Part shown: in pieces, positions 15,713 to 24,622 of the stretch
Numbering within the stretch: position 1 is the stretch's first letter
How the letters are laid out: every line of letters begins with the position of its first letter
Notes under the pieces: generated by a model
What the model saw: only the letters and a program-made list of their open reading frames with translations
What the model was told of the DNA's origin: nothing
Database searches by the model: none
Made by a program: the position numbers and the translations under genes
NCBI GenBank assembly: GCA_000435275.1
Contig: FR883843.1
Location: 1 to 51,004 of the forward strand
DNA: 51,004 nt
Source of the DNA: Clostridium sp. CAG:557
GTDB taxonomy: Bacteria; Bacillota; Clostridia; Oscillospirales; Acutalibacteraceae
Reading direction: 5' to 3'

Positions 15713-16372
15713 GTGATTTCAATAGCATTAGATGGACCTGCAGGTGCAGGGAAAAGCACAATTGCAAAGGCAGTCGCAAAAAAATTATCATTTATTTATG
15801 TTGATACGGGCGCGTTATACCGTGCAATTGGATTTTATGCGATAAAAAATAAAATAAGCAGTGAAAATGAAATTATATCTTCTTTGAAAAAAATAAAAGT
15901 TGACTTAAAATTTGAAAACAATTTGCAAAAAGTGTTTTTGTGTGATGAAGATATTTCTGAAGAAATAAGAACTCCAGAAGTTTCTATGATGGCATCAAAA
16001 ATTTCAGCAATTCCTGCAGTACGAGAGTTTTTATTTGATCTACAGCAAGATTTAGCTAAAAAAAATAACGTGATAATGGATGGGCGCGATATAGGTACGG
16101 TTATTTTGCCAGAAGCAAACGTAAAAATTTTTTTAACAGCATCTTCAGAAAAAAGAGCAGAACGGCGCTATAAAGAATTAATAGAAAAAGGGCTTCAAGT
16201 TGATTATGATGATATTTTAAAAGATATCATAAAGCGAGATTATGATGATTCAAACAGAAAAATTGCGCCTCTAAAAGCAGCCGCAGATGCGATTTTTGTA
16301 GACACAAGCGCATACAATCTTGAAGAGTCAATAAATTTAATCTTGACTATAATTAATAACAAATTAAAGTGA
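15713..16372 (+). CDS. cmk: Cytidylate kinase
   Basis: The 219-residue kinase phosphorylates CMP and dCMP. The P-loop DGPAGAGKSTIAKAVA is at the N-terminus, followed by VDTGALYRAIG, the NMP-binding insert, and MDGRDIGTVILPEA. A GTG at 15704 is in frame, but GAGAGGAG (15695-15702) is too close to it; GTG 15713 has proper spacing and gives the usual MISIALDGP start. It follows the flavoprotein gene by a few bases. Full length, all motifs intact. Confidence 0.95.
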   Translation: MISIALDGPAGAGKSTIAKAVAKKLSFIYVDTGALYRAIGFYAIKNKISSENEIISSLKKIKVDLKFENNLQKVFLCDEDISEEIRTPEVSMMASKISAIPAVREFLFDLQQDLAKKNNVIMDGRDIGTVILPEANVKIFLTASSEKRAERRYKELIEKGLQVDYDDILKDIIKRDYDDSNRKIAPLKAAADAIFVDTSAYNLEESINLILTIINNKLK

Positions 16373-16387
16373 GGCAATTTTTAAATC

Positions 16388-17002
16388 ATGAAAGAAAGCA
16401 AATTATATAGAGTTGTCGTAACAATTATACGACCATTCGTACGCATCTTGTACCGACTTAAGGTTATCGGTCTTGAAAATATCCCTGAAAAAAACGGCGT
16501 AATCATTTGCCCAAACCATACTTCCAATGCTGATCCTGTTGTGTTGGCTGTTTCGCTTAAAAGGCAAGTTTACTTTATGGCAAAAGCTGAGTTATTTAAA
16601 AATAAAATTTTGAGAAAACTTTTCAAAATGGTTGGCGCTTTCCCTGTAGAACGAGGAAAAAGAGACTCTTCAGCAATTGATAATGCAGAAAAAATATTAA
16701 AAAATGGAGAACAGTTGGGTCTTTTCATAGAAGGGACACGCTCCAAAACAGACGATTTTTTAAGGCCAAAAACAGGTTGTGCGATGATTGCCTATAAAAC
16801 TGGTGCCACAATAATTCCCGTATGTATAACCGGCACCGGCGAGCATAAATTAAAAATTTTTAAAAAGAATATTGTTTCAATAGGCAAACCGATAACAATG
16901 AATCAGCTCAATATTACTGAAGGCACTGGCAAAGAATTTCGTGAAGCTAGTAGATTTATTATGGAAAGTATTAAGAAGTTAAGTCCTGATTTTAATAAAT
17001 AA
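16388..17002 (+). CDS. plsC: 1-acyl-sn-glycerol-3-phosphate acyltransferase
   Basis: The 204-residue membrane-associated acyltransferase makes phosphatidic acid from lysophosphatidic acid. Catalytic motif I, NHTSNADP (HX4D, about 42-49), and motif III, EGTRSKT (about 116-122), are present, with FPVERG between them. It lies 15 bases after cmk, an order common in Clostridia. It supplies the substrate for CdsA (47041-47865). Confidence 0.93.
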   Translation: MKESKLYRVVVTIIRPFVRILYRLKVIGLENIPEKNGVIICPNHTSNADPVVLAVSLKRQVYFMAKAELFKNKILRKLFKMVGAFPVERGKRDSSAIDNAEKILKNGEQLGLFIEGTRSKTDDFLRPKTGCAMIAYKTGATIIPVCITGTGEHKLKIFKKNIVSIGKPITMNQLNITEGTGKEFREASRFIMESIKKLSPDFNK

Positions 17003-17015
17003 ATTTAATAAAAAT

Positions 17016-17047
17016 AAAAAAGAGAAGTGTAGAAGCTCCTCTTTTTT
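17016..17047. terminator. Bidirectional terminator between plsC and pcrA
   Basis: AAAAAAGAG (17016-17024) pairs with CTCTTTTTT (17039-17047). A-run and T-run flank the stem, so it can terminate both convergent genes. Confidence 0.75.
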
Positions 17048-17057
17048 ATTTTTTATA

Positions 17058-19430
17058 TTAAATTTTTTCTAATTTTGCATAATTTGCCATAAGTTTTTTA
17101 TTTCCAACACCATCGAAATTAATTTCCAACAATGTATCATTGCCCATAGGCCTTGCCGAAAGAACATTGCCTTTACCGAAAACTTTATGCACAACAACGT
17201 CTCCAGCAACGAAAAAACTAGCATTGTTTTGATGTCTTTCTATGTGATTAAAAGTTCTGGCAGAAGCGGATAAACTTTTAACAGGAGCCTTATAATTTAA
17301 TTTGATATCATTAAATGTTTTCTGAACAGCACGTTTATTTTCAGTTTTTTCTATTAAAGACTCAGGAATTTCAAGCGAAAATCTAGAAGGTTTGTTTCTG
17401 CTTGTAGAGCCGAATAACATACGAGTTTCGGCGTTTATAATATAGAGTTCTTTTTTGGCGCGAGTTATTCCAACGTAGGCAAGACGACGTTCTTCTTCAA
17501 GTTCTTCTGGATTATATATAGATTGAGTTCCAGGGAAAATTCCTTCTTCAAAGCCCGGCAAAAATATTACAGGAAATTCCAGACCTTTTGCCGAATGCAT
17601 AGTCATCAACGTGACTGCATTTGCATTATTATCGTAGTTATCAATGTCGGTCATAAGAGAAACTTCTTCTAAAAAGCCTTCTAAAGACGCAAAATCGCCA
17701 TTTTCTTGCTCGTATTTTATGATGTTAGACAATAATTCGTTGATATTTTCAATTCTAGCATCTACATCATCTTTTTCAAGGTTAATATTTTCTACATAAT
17801 CAGTATCTTCGAGAACTTTTTGATATAAGTTGTGCAAAGAAAAATCTGGATTATCGGAAGCCTCAATAAGACCATCTATCAAATTTGCAAATTTTTTTAA
17901 TTTTAAGGCCGCGCGTAAAAGGTCACTGTATTCATCCGCATGACGAATAATTTCAAGAAGACTTTGACCCGTTTGCGCTGCTATTTCAGTAATTTTAGAA
18001 ATAGTTTTATCGCCAATAGATCTTTTGGGTCGATTAATAATTCTACGTAAACGCACCTCATCATTAGGGTTGTTAATAACGCTAAGGTATGCGATTACAT
18101 CTCTAATTTCTTTGCGCTCATAAAATCTATGCCCGCCGATAATTCTATAAGAAATGCCAGATTTTATAAATGTACGCTCAATGTTACTAGATTGTGCATT
18201 CATTCTGTATAATATCGCAAAATCAGAGTAATTTGCACCTGTTGCCACTTTGTTTAAGATAGTTTCTGCAATATAATTTGCCTCATCGTTTTCGTTAAAA
18301 GCCGTATGTAAATGAATTTTTTCACCTGCATTATTCTGAGTCCACAATTTTTTGCCTTTTCGTTCACTATTATTTTCAATTACAGCGTTAGCAGCATCTA
18401 AAATATTTTGAGTTGAACGATAATTTTGCTCAAGTTTTATTATTTTAGCATCTTTGTAAGTTTTTTCAAAATTTAAAATATTTTCTATAGTAGCGCCTCT
18501 AAACTTGTAAATGCTTTGATCATCATCACCAACAACACATAAATTTTTCCTTTTTTGACAAATTAATTTAATAAACTCATACTGAACTTTGTTGGTATCT
18601 TGATACTCGTCAACCATAACGTAATGGAATTTATCGTGGTAGTATTCCAAAACGTCTGGACATTTTCTAAACAAAGTAACGGTATTGAATAAAAGGTCAT
18701 CAAAGTCCATAGCATCAGCTTCTATTAACCGCATTTGATACATATTATATACTTTAGCAATTTGTGTAAGTCTATAGTCATTTCCGGCTTGATGACTGTA
18801 CTCTTTGTGGCTAATCATGTTATCTTTTGCGTGAGAAATCGCAGAAATTATTGATTTATGTGACAAAATTTTGTCATCTATATTCAATGTTTGTTGACAT
18901 TCTTTAATTAAACGTTTTACATCATCAGTGTCATAGACTGTAAAATGATTTGAATAACCGAGTTTTTCCGCGTGTTGACGAAGAATTTTTGCACAAGTTG
19001 AGTGAAACGTAGATGCCCAAACATCATTGCCAATTTCGCCAAGCATATTTACAAGACGTTCCTTCAGCTCATTTGCTGCCTTATTTGTGAATGTAATAGC
19101 TAAAATTTGCCATGGTCTAGCAGAGTCTACACTCAAATTAAAAGGTAAATCGGTACTGTTATCCTCGTTTTGTGCATATATTTTCAATTTATTTATGCAA
19201 GCTTCATCAACAAATTCTGGGATAAAAACATCGTTGTAAGCATTGCCATATTTTATAATATTTGCAATTCTATTTACCAAAACCGTAGTTTTTCCGCTGC
19301 CGGCTCCTGCTAAGATTAGCAAAGGACCATTTACTGTAAAAATAGCTTGCTTTTGCTTGTCATTCATGCGAGCAAAATCTTTTTCTATAATTTTTTTTCT
19401 TAATTCTAAAAATTTATTTAAGTTTTTCAT
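17058..19430 (-). CDS. pcrA: UvrD/PcrA-type DNA helicase
   Basis: The 790-residue superfamily 1 3'-5' helicase acts in repair, replication restart and removal of RecA or RNA polymerase. Motifs in order: Q-region MNDKQKQAIF, Walker A LILAGAGSGKTT (about 34-45), TFTNKAANELKER, DEYQDTN (motif II), QSIYKFRGA (III), VTLMTMHSAKGLEFP (V) and VGITRAKKELYI (VI). A tudor-like C-terminal end, VVVHKVFGKGNVLS, is typical of PcrA. An insert of about 40 residues sits between motifs I and Ia. Monocistronic. Confidence 0.95.
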   Translation of the reverse strand: MKNLNKFLELRKKIIEKDFARMNDKQKQAIFTVNGPLLILAGAGSGKTTVLVNRIANIIKYGNAYNDVFIPEFVDEACINKLKIYAQNEDNSTDLPFNLSVDSARPWQILAITFTNKAANELKERLVNMLGEIGNDVWASTFHSTCAKILRQHAEKLGYSNHFTVYDTDDVKRLIKECQQTLNIDDKILSHKSIISAISHAKDNMISHKEYSHQAGNDYRLTQIAKVYNMYQMRLIEADAMDFDDLLFNTVTLFRKCPDVLEYYHDKFHYVMVDEYQDTNKVQYEFIKLICQKRKNLCVVGDDDQSIYKFRGATIENILNFEKTYKDAKIIKLEQNYRSTQNILDAANAVIENNSERKGKKLWTQNNAGEKIHLHTAFNENDEANYIAETILNKVATGANYSDFAILYRMNAQSSNIERTFIKSGISYRIIGGHRFYERKEIRDVIAYLSVINNPNDEVRLRRIINRPKRSIGDKTISKITEIAAQTGQSLLEIIRHADEYSDLLRAALKLKKFANLIDGLIEASDNPDFSLHNLYQKVLEDTDYVENINLEKDDVDARIENINELLSNIIKYEQENGDFASLEGFLEEVSLMTDIDNYDNNANAVTLMTMHSAKGLEFPVIFLPGFEEGIFPGTQSIYNPEELEEERRLAYVGITRAKKELYIINAETRMLFGSTSRNKPSRFSLEIPESLIEKTENKRAVQKTFNDIKLNYKAPVKSLSASARTFNHIERHQNNASFFVAGDVVVHKVFGKGNVLSARPMGNDTLLEINFDGVGNKKLMANYAKLEKI

Positions 19431-19488
19431 TTTAACCGTCCTTAGTTTTTATAATAATATTTTAACGCAAACAGAAAGTAAACTCAAG

Positions 19489-19517
19489 AAAAAAGTAGGA
19501 CAAACACCCTACTTTTT
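19489..19517 (-). terminator. Terminator overlapping the stop codon of the M15 peptidase gene
   Basis: AAAAAGTAGG (minus strand, 19517-19508) pairs with CCTACTTTTT (19499-19490) around an 8-base loop and runs into T residues. The stem contains the gene's TAG stop codon. Confidence 0.75.
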
Positions 19518-20399
19518 CATAATTGAGTCTATATATTCTTCTAAACATAAGCCACTCTGAACAACTTTTTGAGCGTGCACTTTTCCGACATATCTAAAAT
19601 GCCAAGGTTCGTAAATTACATTAGTTACATCTGTTTTATTTTGGGGATATCTCAGTATAAAACCATAATTAGCCGCGTTGCTCATGAGCCAGGAATATTC
19701 TTTAGTTTTATAAAAATCATCTTTTACACCATTAAAATCGATAGCAAGACCAGTATGATGCTCGCTTGTTCCAGGTCTTGCAACAACTGTAGCTGCCATA
19801 AGTTCAGCATTTGAAGACTTATAGCCTTGTTTTTTACATCTTGAAACCTGATTATTAAATAAAGTTGTTTGTCGAGCAACACTTCGGTAGCCAGAAGATG
19901 GATAAATTTTTAAGCCCTCTTTTGCTGCATCATTTATCATATTATCCAGATCATTTTGTGCAATTGAATTGATTTTTATATTTTTGTAGTTAACTAAGTT
20001 CGAATTATAAGATTTAGGAATAAGATTATCCTTATTTACGACAACCAAATTGAGTTCACAAGAATTATTCCAATCAGAAAAATTGGTTCCGTTTTTATTT
20101 TGGTTTACAGCTGATGGTATTTCGTCAAAAGAATTTTTATTTTTTGAATTGTTTTTATCCGCAGAAGCAGGAATCGCAGAATCTTTATTATTTTCATTTT
20201 GTTGAGCAGCCATGCATTCAGGTTGGCCGCTGTTATTGTTTTCATATAAATTTTTGTTAGAAGTTTGCATTGAGTCCAAATTGTTAGGCTTATGAAAAGC
20301 AACAAAAATAATTACAGAGCCAATGATTATTGCTGCAGATACTAAACTAATAGCTGTTATTTTATTATACTTTTTTCTAAATTTTTTCGATTTGCACAT
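19509..20399 (-). CDS. M15-family D-alanyl-D-alanine carboxypeptidase
   Basis: The 296-residue enzyme trims D-Ala from peptidoglycan stems. It has one N-terminal membrane segment (about 15-37), a long Asn/Gln/Lys-rich linker (about 40-110) reaching into the wall, and a C-terminal zinc peptidase domain. SSGYRS, the zinc motif SEHHTGLAIDF (S-x-H-x(3)-A-x-D type) and the closing EPWHFRYVG are all intact, so the domain should be active. It resembles VanY/DdcY proteins, but no vancomycin-resistance genes surround it, so general wall remodelling is the better reading. Promoter and terminator are both visible. Confidence 0.9.
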   Translation of the reverse strand: MCKSKKFRKKYNKITAISLVSAAIIIGSVIIFVAFHKPNNLDSMQTSNKNLYENNNSGQPECMAAQQNENNKDSAIPASADKNNSKNKNSFDEIPSAVNQNKNGTNFSDWNNSCELNLVVVNKDNLIPKSYNSNLVNYKNIKINSIAQNDLDNMINDAAKEGLKIYPSSGYRSVARQTTLFNNQVSRCKKQGYKSSNAELMAATVVARPGTSEHHTGLAIDFNGVKDDFYKTKEYSWLMSNAANYGFILRYPQNKTDVTNVIYEPWHFRYVGKVHAQKVVQSGLCLEEYIDSIMKK

Positions 20400-20435
20400 A
20401 AAATTACCCTTTCAAATAATTTATTTAACTTATTT

Positions 20436-20464
20436 ATTATACAATATATAAAAAATTATTTCAA
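20436..20464 (-). promoter_or_regulatory. SigA-type promoter for the M15 peptidase gene
   Basis: Minus-strand TTGAAA (20464-20459) is 17 bases from TATAAT (20441-20436). Its -35 lies 13 bases from the -35 of the divergent glmS promoter. Confidence 0.75.
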
Positions 20465-20477
20465 CGTTCGGTAGTAG

Positions 20478-20506
20478 TTGATAAATTTTTTGTTTTGTGT
20501 TATACT
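20478..20506 (+). promoter_or_regulatory. SigA-type promoter for glmS
   Basis: TTGATA (20478-20483) and TATACT (20501-20506) are 17 bases apart. The leader of about 110 bases contains a TATCAC/GTGATA hairpin (about 20555-20580) but no glmS ribozyme core. Confidence 0.7.
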
Positions 20507-20624
20507 TTAAGCGTTATAAATTTGTGAAATTTTAGAAAACATATCATTATATATCACGAATAATCGGTTTCTGTGATAATATATAGTAATTTATTAAAGC
20601 TTATTTTGAATAGGAGGAGTTAGT

Positions 20625-22451
20625 GTGTGCGGAATAATTGGGTACGTTGGCTATGATAACGCAACCCCATTGCTGCTTAGTGGCTTGAAAAAATTAGAGT
20701 ATAGAGGTTATGACTCTGCTGGTGTTGCTGTTCACACTGGAAAAGAGTTGAAGGTTGTAAAAACAAGCGGAAAACTTCAGGCTCTCAGTGAAAAACTTAA
20801 TGAAGGAATTAATTTAACAGGTAACCTTGGCATTGGCCACACAAGATGGGCAACTCATGGAGAGCCTTCAGAAGAAAATGCGCATCCTCAGGTAAGTATG
20901 TCAGGAAAATTTGCCGTTGTTCATAATGGAATCATTGAAAATTATCTTTCTGTAAAAGAAAAACTATTAAACGCTGGCGTGGAATTTACTTCGGACACTG
21001 ATTCTGAAGTTATAGCTCAATTTTTAGAATTTTATTATGACGGCAATATTTTAAATACAATGTCAAAATTACTAAAAAAAATCGAAGGTTCGTACTCTCT
21101 TGGGATAGTCTGTGCCGATAAACCTGATGAACTTATTGCAGCAAAAAAAGCAAGTCCGCTTATCATCGGAGTAGGCAAAAATGAAAACTTTATTGCATCT
21201 GATGTTACGGCTATTGTGTCCCGAACCAAAGACATTATAAGGCTTGAAGACGAAGAATTCGCGATAATTAAAGAGAATAATATAAAAATTTACGATAAAA
21301 ATAAAAATATTATTTCAAAAGATGTTTTTCATATAGATTGGGATATTTCTGTAGCAGAAAAATCTGGTTATGAACACTTTATGCTTAAAGAAATAATGGA
21401 ACAACCTAAAGCTATTATGGATACTATTAATCCCAGAATAAAAGATGGAAAAATTATATTTGATGGAGTGAATTTTTCTAAAGATGAACTGACTAATATA
21501 AGCAAGATTTGTATTTTAGCATGTGGTTCAGCGTATCATGCAGGATATGCCGCTAAATATATTTTTGAAAAATTACTGAGAAAACCCGTTGAATTAGAAG
21601 TCGCATCAGAGTTTAGGTATATGCAGCCAATTATAGATGAAAATGTTTTAGTTCTTGCAATAAGTCAATCTGGTGAAACTGCAGATACATTGGCTGCACT
21701 TAAGGAAGCAAAAAAACTTGGTGCAAAAGTTTTATCTATTGTTAATGTTGTGGGAAGCTCTATTGCAAATGAATCGGATAATGTTATTTATACTTGGGCT
21801 GGACCAGAAATTGCAGTTGCTACAACTAAAGCTTACAGCACACAATTAAGCGTGATTTATATGTTAGCTGTTTACATGGCGGATAAACTCGGTAAGATAA
21901 ACCATGAACAATATGATGCTTACATAAATGACTTGTTATGTCTTCCTTCAAAAATTGAGGAAGTTTTGAAAAATCAAAATAAAATTAAAGCTTTTGCAGA
22001 AAAATTTTATAATTGCAAAAATATATTTTTTATCGGTAGAAATACTGACTACGCGGTTTCTCTTGAAGGGTCACTAAAATTAAAAGAAATTTCGTACATC
22101 CATTCGGAGGCATATCCAGCAGGAGAATTAAAGCACGGCACAATTTCTTTAATAGAAGAAAATACGCTGGTTGTTGCTCTAGCTACAAACGACACTTTGT
22201 TTGAAAAAATGGTTAGCAATGTAAAAGAAGTTAAGGCCCGAGGTGCGGTAGTTTTGACTTTGACGACCGAAGAGCACAAAGGCATAGAGTCTGTTTCTGA
22301 TTTTGTTATATTTATTCCTAAAATTTCTGACATTATTATGCCATCTTTATCGGTGATTCCACTTCAGCTTTTTTCTTATTACATCGCTTATTTAAAAAAC
22401 TGTGATATTGATAAGCCTAGAAATCTTGCTAAATCTGTAACGGTTGAGTGA
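20625..22451 (+). CDS. glmS: Glutamine-fructose-6-phosphate aminotransferase
   Basis: The 608-residue enzyme makes glucosamine-6-phosphate, the entry to peptidoglycan precursors. The N-terminal glutaminase starts with the catalytic Cys (MCGIIGYVG), and GHTRWATHG and HNGIIENY follow. Two SIS sugar-phosphate domains span about 285-600, with CGSAYHAG, SQSGETADT and the C-terminus KPRNLAKSVTVE. The start is GTG 20625 after GGAGGAG. Initiation at this GTG places the nucleophile Cys at position 2, as the family requires. Monocistronic. Confidence 0.97.
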   Translation: MCGIIGYVGYDNATPLLLSGLKKLEYRGYDSAGVAVHTGKELKVVKTSGKLQALSEKLNEGINLTGNLGIGHTRWATHGEPSEENAHPQVSMSGKFAVVHNGIIENYLSVKEKLLNAGVEFTSDTDSEVIAQFLEFYYDGNILNTMSKLLKKIEGSYSLGIVCADKPDELIAAKKASPLIIGVGKNENFIASDVTAIVSRTKDIIRLEDEEFAIIKENNIKIYDKNKNIISKDVFHIDWDISVAEKSGYEHFMLKEIMEQPKAIMDTINPRIKDGKIIFDGVNFSKDELTNISKICILACGSAYHAGYAAKYIFEKLLRKPVELEVASEFRYMQPIIDENVLVLAISQSGETADTLAALKEAKKLGAKVLSIVNVVGSSIANESDNVIYTWAGPEIAVATTKAYSTQLSVIYMLAVYMADKLGKINHEQYDAYINDLLCLPSKIEEVLKNQNKIKAFAEKFYNCKNIFFIGRNTDYAVSLEGSLKLKEISYIHSEAYPAGELKHGTISLIEENTLVVALATNDTLFEKMVSNVKEVKARGAVVLTLTTEEHKGIESVSDFVIFIPKISDIIMPSLSVIPLQLFSYYIAYLKNCDIDKPRNLAKSVTVE

Positions 22452-22476
22452 TTTAAAATAATTAGCCATGAATATA

Positions 22477-22509
22477 AAACATCTTCTTAATCGGAAGGTG
22501 TTTTTATTT
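22477..22509 (+). terminator. Terminator of glmS
   Basis: AAACATCTTC (22477-22486) pairs with GAAGGTGTTT (22494-22503), one G-T pair, followed by a T-rich tract. Confidence 0.8.
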
Positions 22510-22515
22510 TTGTAC

Positions 22516-22545
22516 TTGAAAAATATGACATAATTGTGATATAAT
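22516..22545 (+). promoter_or_regulatory. SigA-type promoter for the HtrA-like protease
   Basis: TTGAAA (22516-22521) and TATAAT (22540-22545) are 18 bases apart, about 90 bases before the start codon. Confidence 0.65.
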
Positions 22546-22636
22546 TATAATTATTTATGTGAAAATTTAAATACTGATGATAAAAAAATAGGAATATTTC
22601 TATCTTTAGTGATATATTTTTTAAGGAGGTGTTTTT

Positions 22637-23422
22637 ATGATTAACTTAAAAAACAATATAGTAAACAAAAATAATACTTTGCTATTTGTTATATTGTTTC
22701 TTTTTTGTGCATTTATTATCGGTTTCGTAGGCGGAGCTTTCGCACATAATTTATTTGATTCAAACGATGTTACTAAAGATGAAATAAAACTTCAAAATGT
22801 GAATGCAGATGCGATGTCAACTTCACAGATTGTTGCTCTTGTAGAAAATTCCGTTGTAGAGGTTGAAACAATAATTAACTCATTGGAAGATTTAGAAGCA
22901 GATAAAATTTCAATAGGTGCAGGAAGCGGCGTTATTTTAACTGAAAATGGTTGTATTGTAACAAATGCGCATGTGGTTGCAGATGCTAAAAGTATAAAAG
23001 TCAAACTACATAACGAAAGTGAATATACAGCACAATTAGTTGGAAAAGATGAGTCGGCCGATATCGCTGTTTTAAAAATTGATGCATCGAATTTAACCCC
23101 TGTAACTTTTAGAAACTCTGACGAAACTAAAGTCGGAGAACGTGTTATCGTCATCGGAAATCCGTTGGGAACTCTTGGTGGATCAGTTACAGATGGAATT
23201 ATAAGTGCACTGGACAGAGATCTTAACATTGACGGAAAAGAGATGAAATTAATTCAAACAAATGCCGAAATAAATCATGGAAACTCAGGTGGAGGTATGT
23301 TTGGTGAAAATGGTCAATTTGTAGGTCTTATTGTTGCTAAATCTACGGGTGATGATTTAGAAGGGCTAGGATTTGCGATTCCATCAAATACTGTGAAAAA
23401 TGTAATAAATAAATTAATATAA
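22637..23422 (+). CDS. HtrA/DegP-like serine protease without PDZ domain
   Basis: The 261-residue S1C-type protease has one N-terminal membrane anchor (about 14-36), so the catalytic domain faces outside. The triad is readable: His112 in TNAHVV, Asp142 in ADIAVL and Ser217 in GNSGGG. GNPLG and the GLGFAIPS closing strand are also present. The protein stops just after the protease domain, whereas most HtrA-type proteins of about 350-450 residues carry one or two C-terminal PDZ domains. The stop is followed by a clean terminator, so the short form seems genuine. Likely role: envelope protein quality control. ATG 22637 has an AAGGAGG ribosome binding site. Confidence 0.9.
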   Translation: MINLKNNIVNKNNTLLFVILFLFCAFIIGFVGGAFAHNLFDSNDVTKDEIKLQNVNADAMSTSQIVALVENSVVEVETIINSLEDLEADKISIGAGSGVILTENGCIVTNAHVVADAKSIKVKLHNESEYTAQLVGKDESADIAVLKIDASNLTPVTFRNSDETKVGERVIVIGNPLGTLGGSVTDGIISALDRDLNIDGKEMKLIQTNAEINHGNSGGGMFGENGQFVGLIVAKSTGDDLEGLGFAIPSNTVKNVINKLI

Positions 23423-23460
23423 GCTTGAATATTATTTTCTTTATCAGAGAAAATATTAAG

Positions 23461-23500
23461 TAGACAAGTCAAAAATTTTAGATTTGTCTATTTTATTTAT
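23461..23500 (+). terminator. Terminator/attenuator between the protease and DUF1540 genes
   Basis: TAGACAAGTC (23461-23470) pairs with GATTTGTCTA (23481-23490), one G-T pair, followed by TTTTATTTATTT. It lies only about 25 bases before the next start codon, so it may partly attenuate readthrough. Confidence 0.65.
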
Positions 23501-23515
23501 TTGGAGGAGATAATT

Positions 23516-23689
23516 ATGAGCGGTAAAAATGCAAATCCATGTATAAGATGCTCTGTTGTTCAATGCAGACATCATTGCGGAGATGTTGATTATTGCGCAC
23601 TGAACGAAATAAAGGTTGGTACTCACGAAGAAAATCCAACAGTTGTTCAATGCACCGACTGTGAATCTTTTGAAGCCAAAAATGAATAA
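23516..23689 (+). CDS. Small Cys-rich DUF1540 protein
   Basis: This 57-residue protein has seven cysteines in the DUF1540 arrangement: C-x2-C-x4-C-x3-C in its first half (CIRCSVVQCRHHC), then C-ALNE, and CTDC near the end. This suggests a small metal- or disulfide-stabilised fold. DUF1540 proteins are common in Clostridia and have no assigned function. ATG 23516 follows a GGAGGAG ribosome binding site; the in-frame TTG upstream overlaps that site and is excluded. A second, related small Cys protein is at 26194-26358. Confidence 0.85.
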   Translation: MSGKNANPCIRCSVVQCRHHCGDVDYCALNEIKVGTHEENPTVVQCTDCESFEAKNE

Positions 23690-23726
23690 CTAATACTTTG
23701 ATAATTTAATAAAAGTGTTATTATGA

Positions 23727-23770
23727 GGAATAAAAATGCAAAAATATGCGCATTTTTGTTCCTTTTTTTT
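23727..23770 (+). terminator. Terminator of the DUF1540 gene
   Basis: A 13-bp stem pairs 23727-23739 with 23750-23762 (one G-T pair) around a 10-base loop, followed by eight T residues. Confidence 0.88.
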
Positions 23771-23881
23771 CACAGCTATGATATAATAGTTTTAGAAGCT
23801 ATTGATGTTTTACTTTTTGCGGCTGTAAGTTTAACGTTTTATAGCATATTTAATTTTTATTTTAGGAGGCGTTAATTTATA

Positions 23882-24622
23882 ATGGAAGAAAGTAAGTCTT
23901 TATTTAAGCAGGGACTAAAAGAAGGATTTCCAATTGGTTTAGGATATTTGCCGCTTGCATTTACTTTGGGAGTTAATGCAGCAACAGGTGGATTTAAATT
24001 TTTGAATTCAATTACAATGTCTATACTTAGTTTTACTGGTGTCGGGCAGATGAATGCAATGTCTTTGATGCTTGAAAACGCTACTTATTTTAGTATTTTT
24101 ATTGCACTTTTAGTTATTAACCTTAGAAATATCGTGCTTTCTTTGTCTTTATCGCAACGTCTTGATGAAAATGTAAGTCTGTGGAAAAGACTCATAATTG
24201 CTATGGGTAACACTGATGAAATTTTTGCACTTACTATTCGTCGTGAAGGAAAAATTCCCGCTGATTACTTTCTTGGAGTTATGTCATTTCCGTATTTTGC
24301 CTGGGGAGTCGGTGCTATTGTGGGCAATTTAGCAACAACTCTTGTTCCTAAAGATATTTGTATTGCTATGAGCATGGCACTATATGCTATGTTAGTAGCA
24401 TCTGTTGTGCCTGCTGTGAAAAAATCTAAACCAATTTTATTTGTGGCAATCTTATCTGGTGTACTGAGTTTTATTATGCAAGGAATCCAACCTATAAGCA
24501 ATACTTTGAGTAATTTAATGGGAAAGTCGGCTTCTTCTTGGATTTTGGTTGCGGGATCAATTTTTAGTGCAGCCGTTGCTGCATGCATTTGGCCTGTTAA
24601 AAATAGTGAGGAGGAAAATTAG
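23882..24622 (+). CDS. azlC: AzlC-family branched-chain amino acid exporter, large subunit
   Basis: The 246-residue membrane protein has about seven helices. It shows the AzlC opening (GLKEGFPIGLGYLPLAFTLG), SFTGVGQMNAM (about 50-60), NLRNIVLSLSLSQRL and the TDEIFAL segment. With AzlD it exports branched-chain amino acids or their analogues. ATG 23882 follows AGGAGGCG at normal spacing, and its end touches the azlD start. A TATAAT near 23792 may be its -10 element, but no good -35 is seen. Confidence 0.92.
   Translation: MEESKSLFKQGLKEGFPIGLGYLPLAFTLGVNAATGGFKFLNSITMSILSFTGVGQMNAMSLMLENATYFSIFIALLVINLRNIVLSLSLSQRLDENVSLWKRLIIAMGNTDEIFALTIRREGKIPADYFLGVMSFPYFAWGVGAIVGNLATTLVPKDICIAMSMALYAMLVASVVPAVKKSKPILFVAILSGVLSFIMQGIQPISNTLSNLMGKSASSWILVAGSIFSAAVAACIWPVKNSEEEN

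Noticed and set aside
19509..20399. VanY-type vancomycin resistance gene
   Set aside because: The M15 domain is similar, but there is no vanHAX, vanRS or other resistance gene nearby; ordinary wall trimming explains it.
20507..20624. glmS ribozyme upstream of glmS
   Set aside because: The leader of about 110 bases is too short and lacks the conserved ribozyme core; only a simple AT-rich hairpin is present.
22792..23229. 145-codon minus-strand frame inside the HtrA-like gene
   Set aside because: It is a complement shadow of a clear protease gene whose motifs and reading frame are intact.
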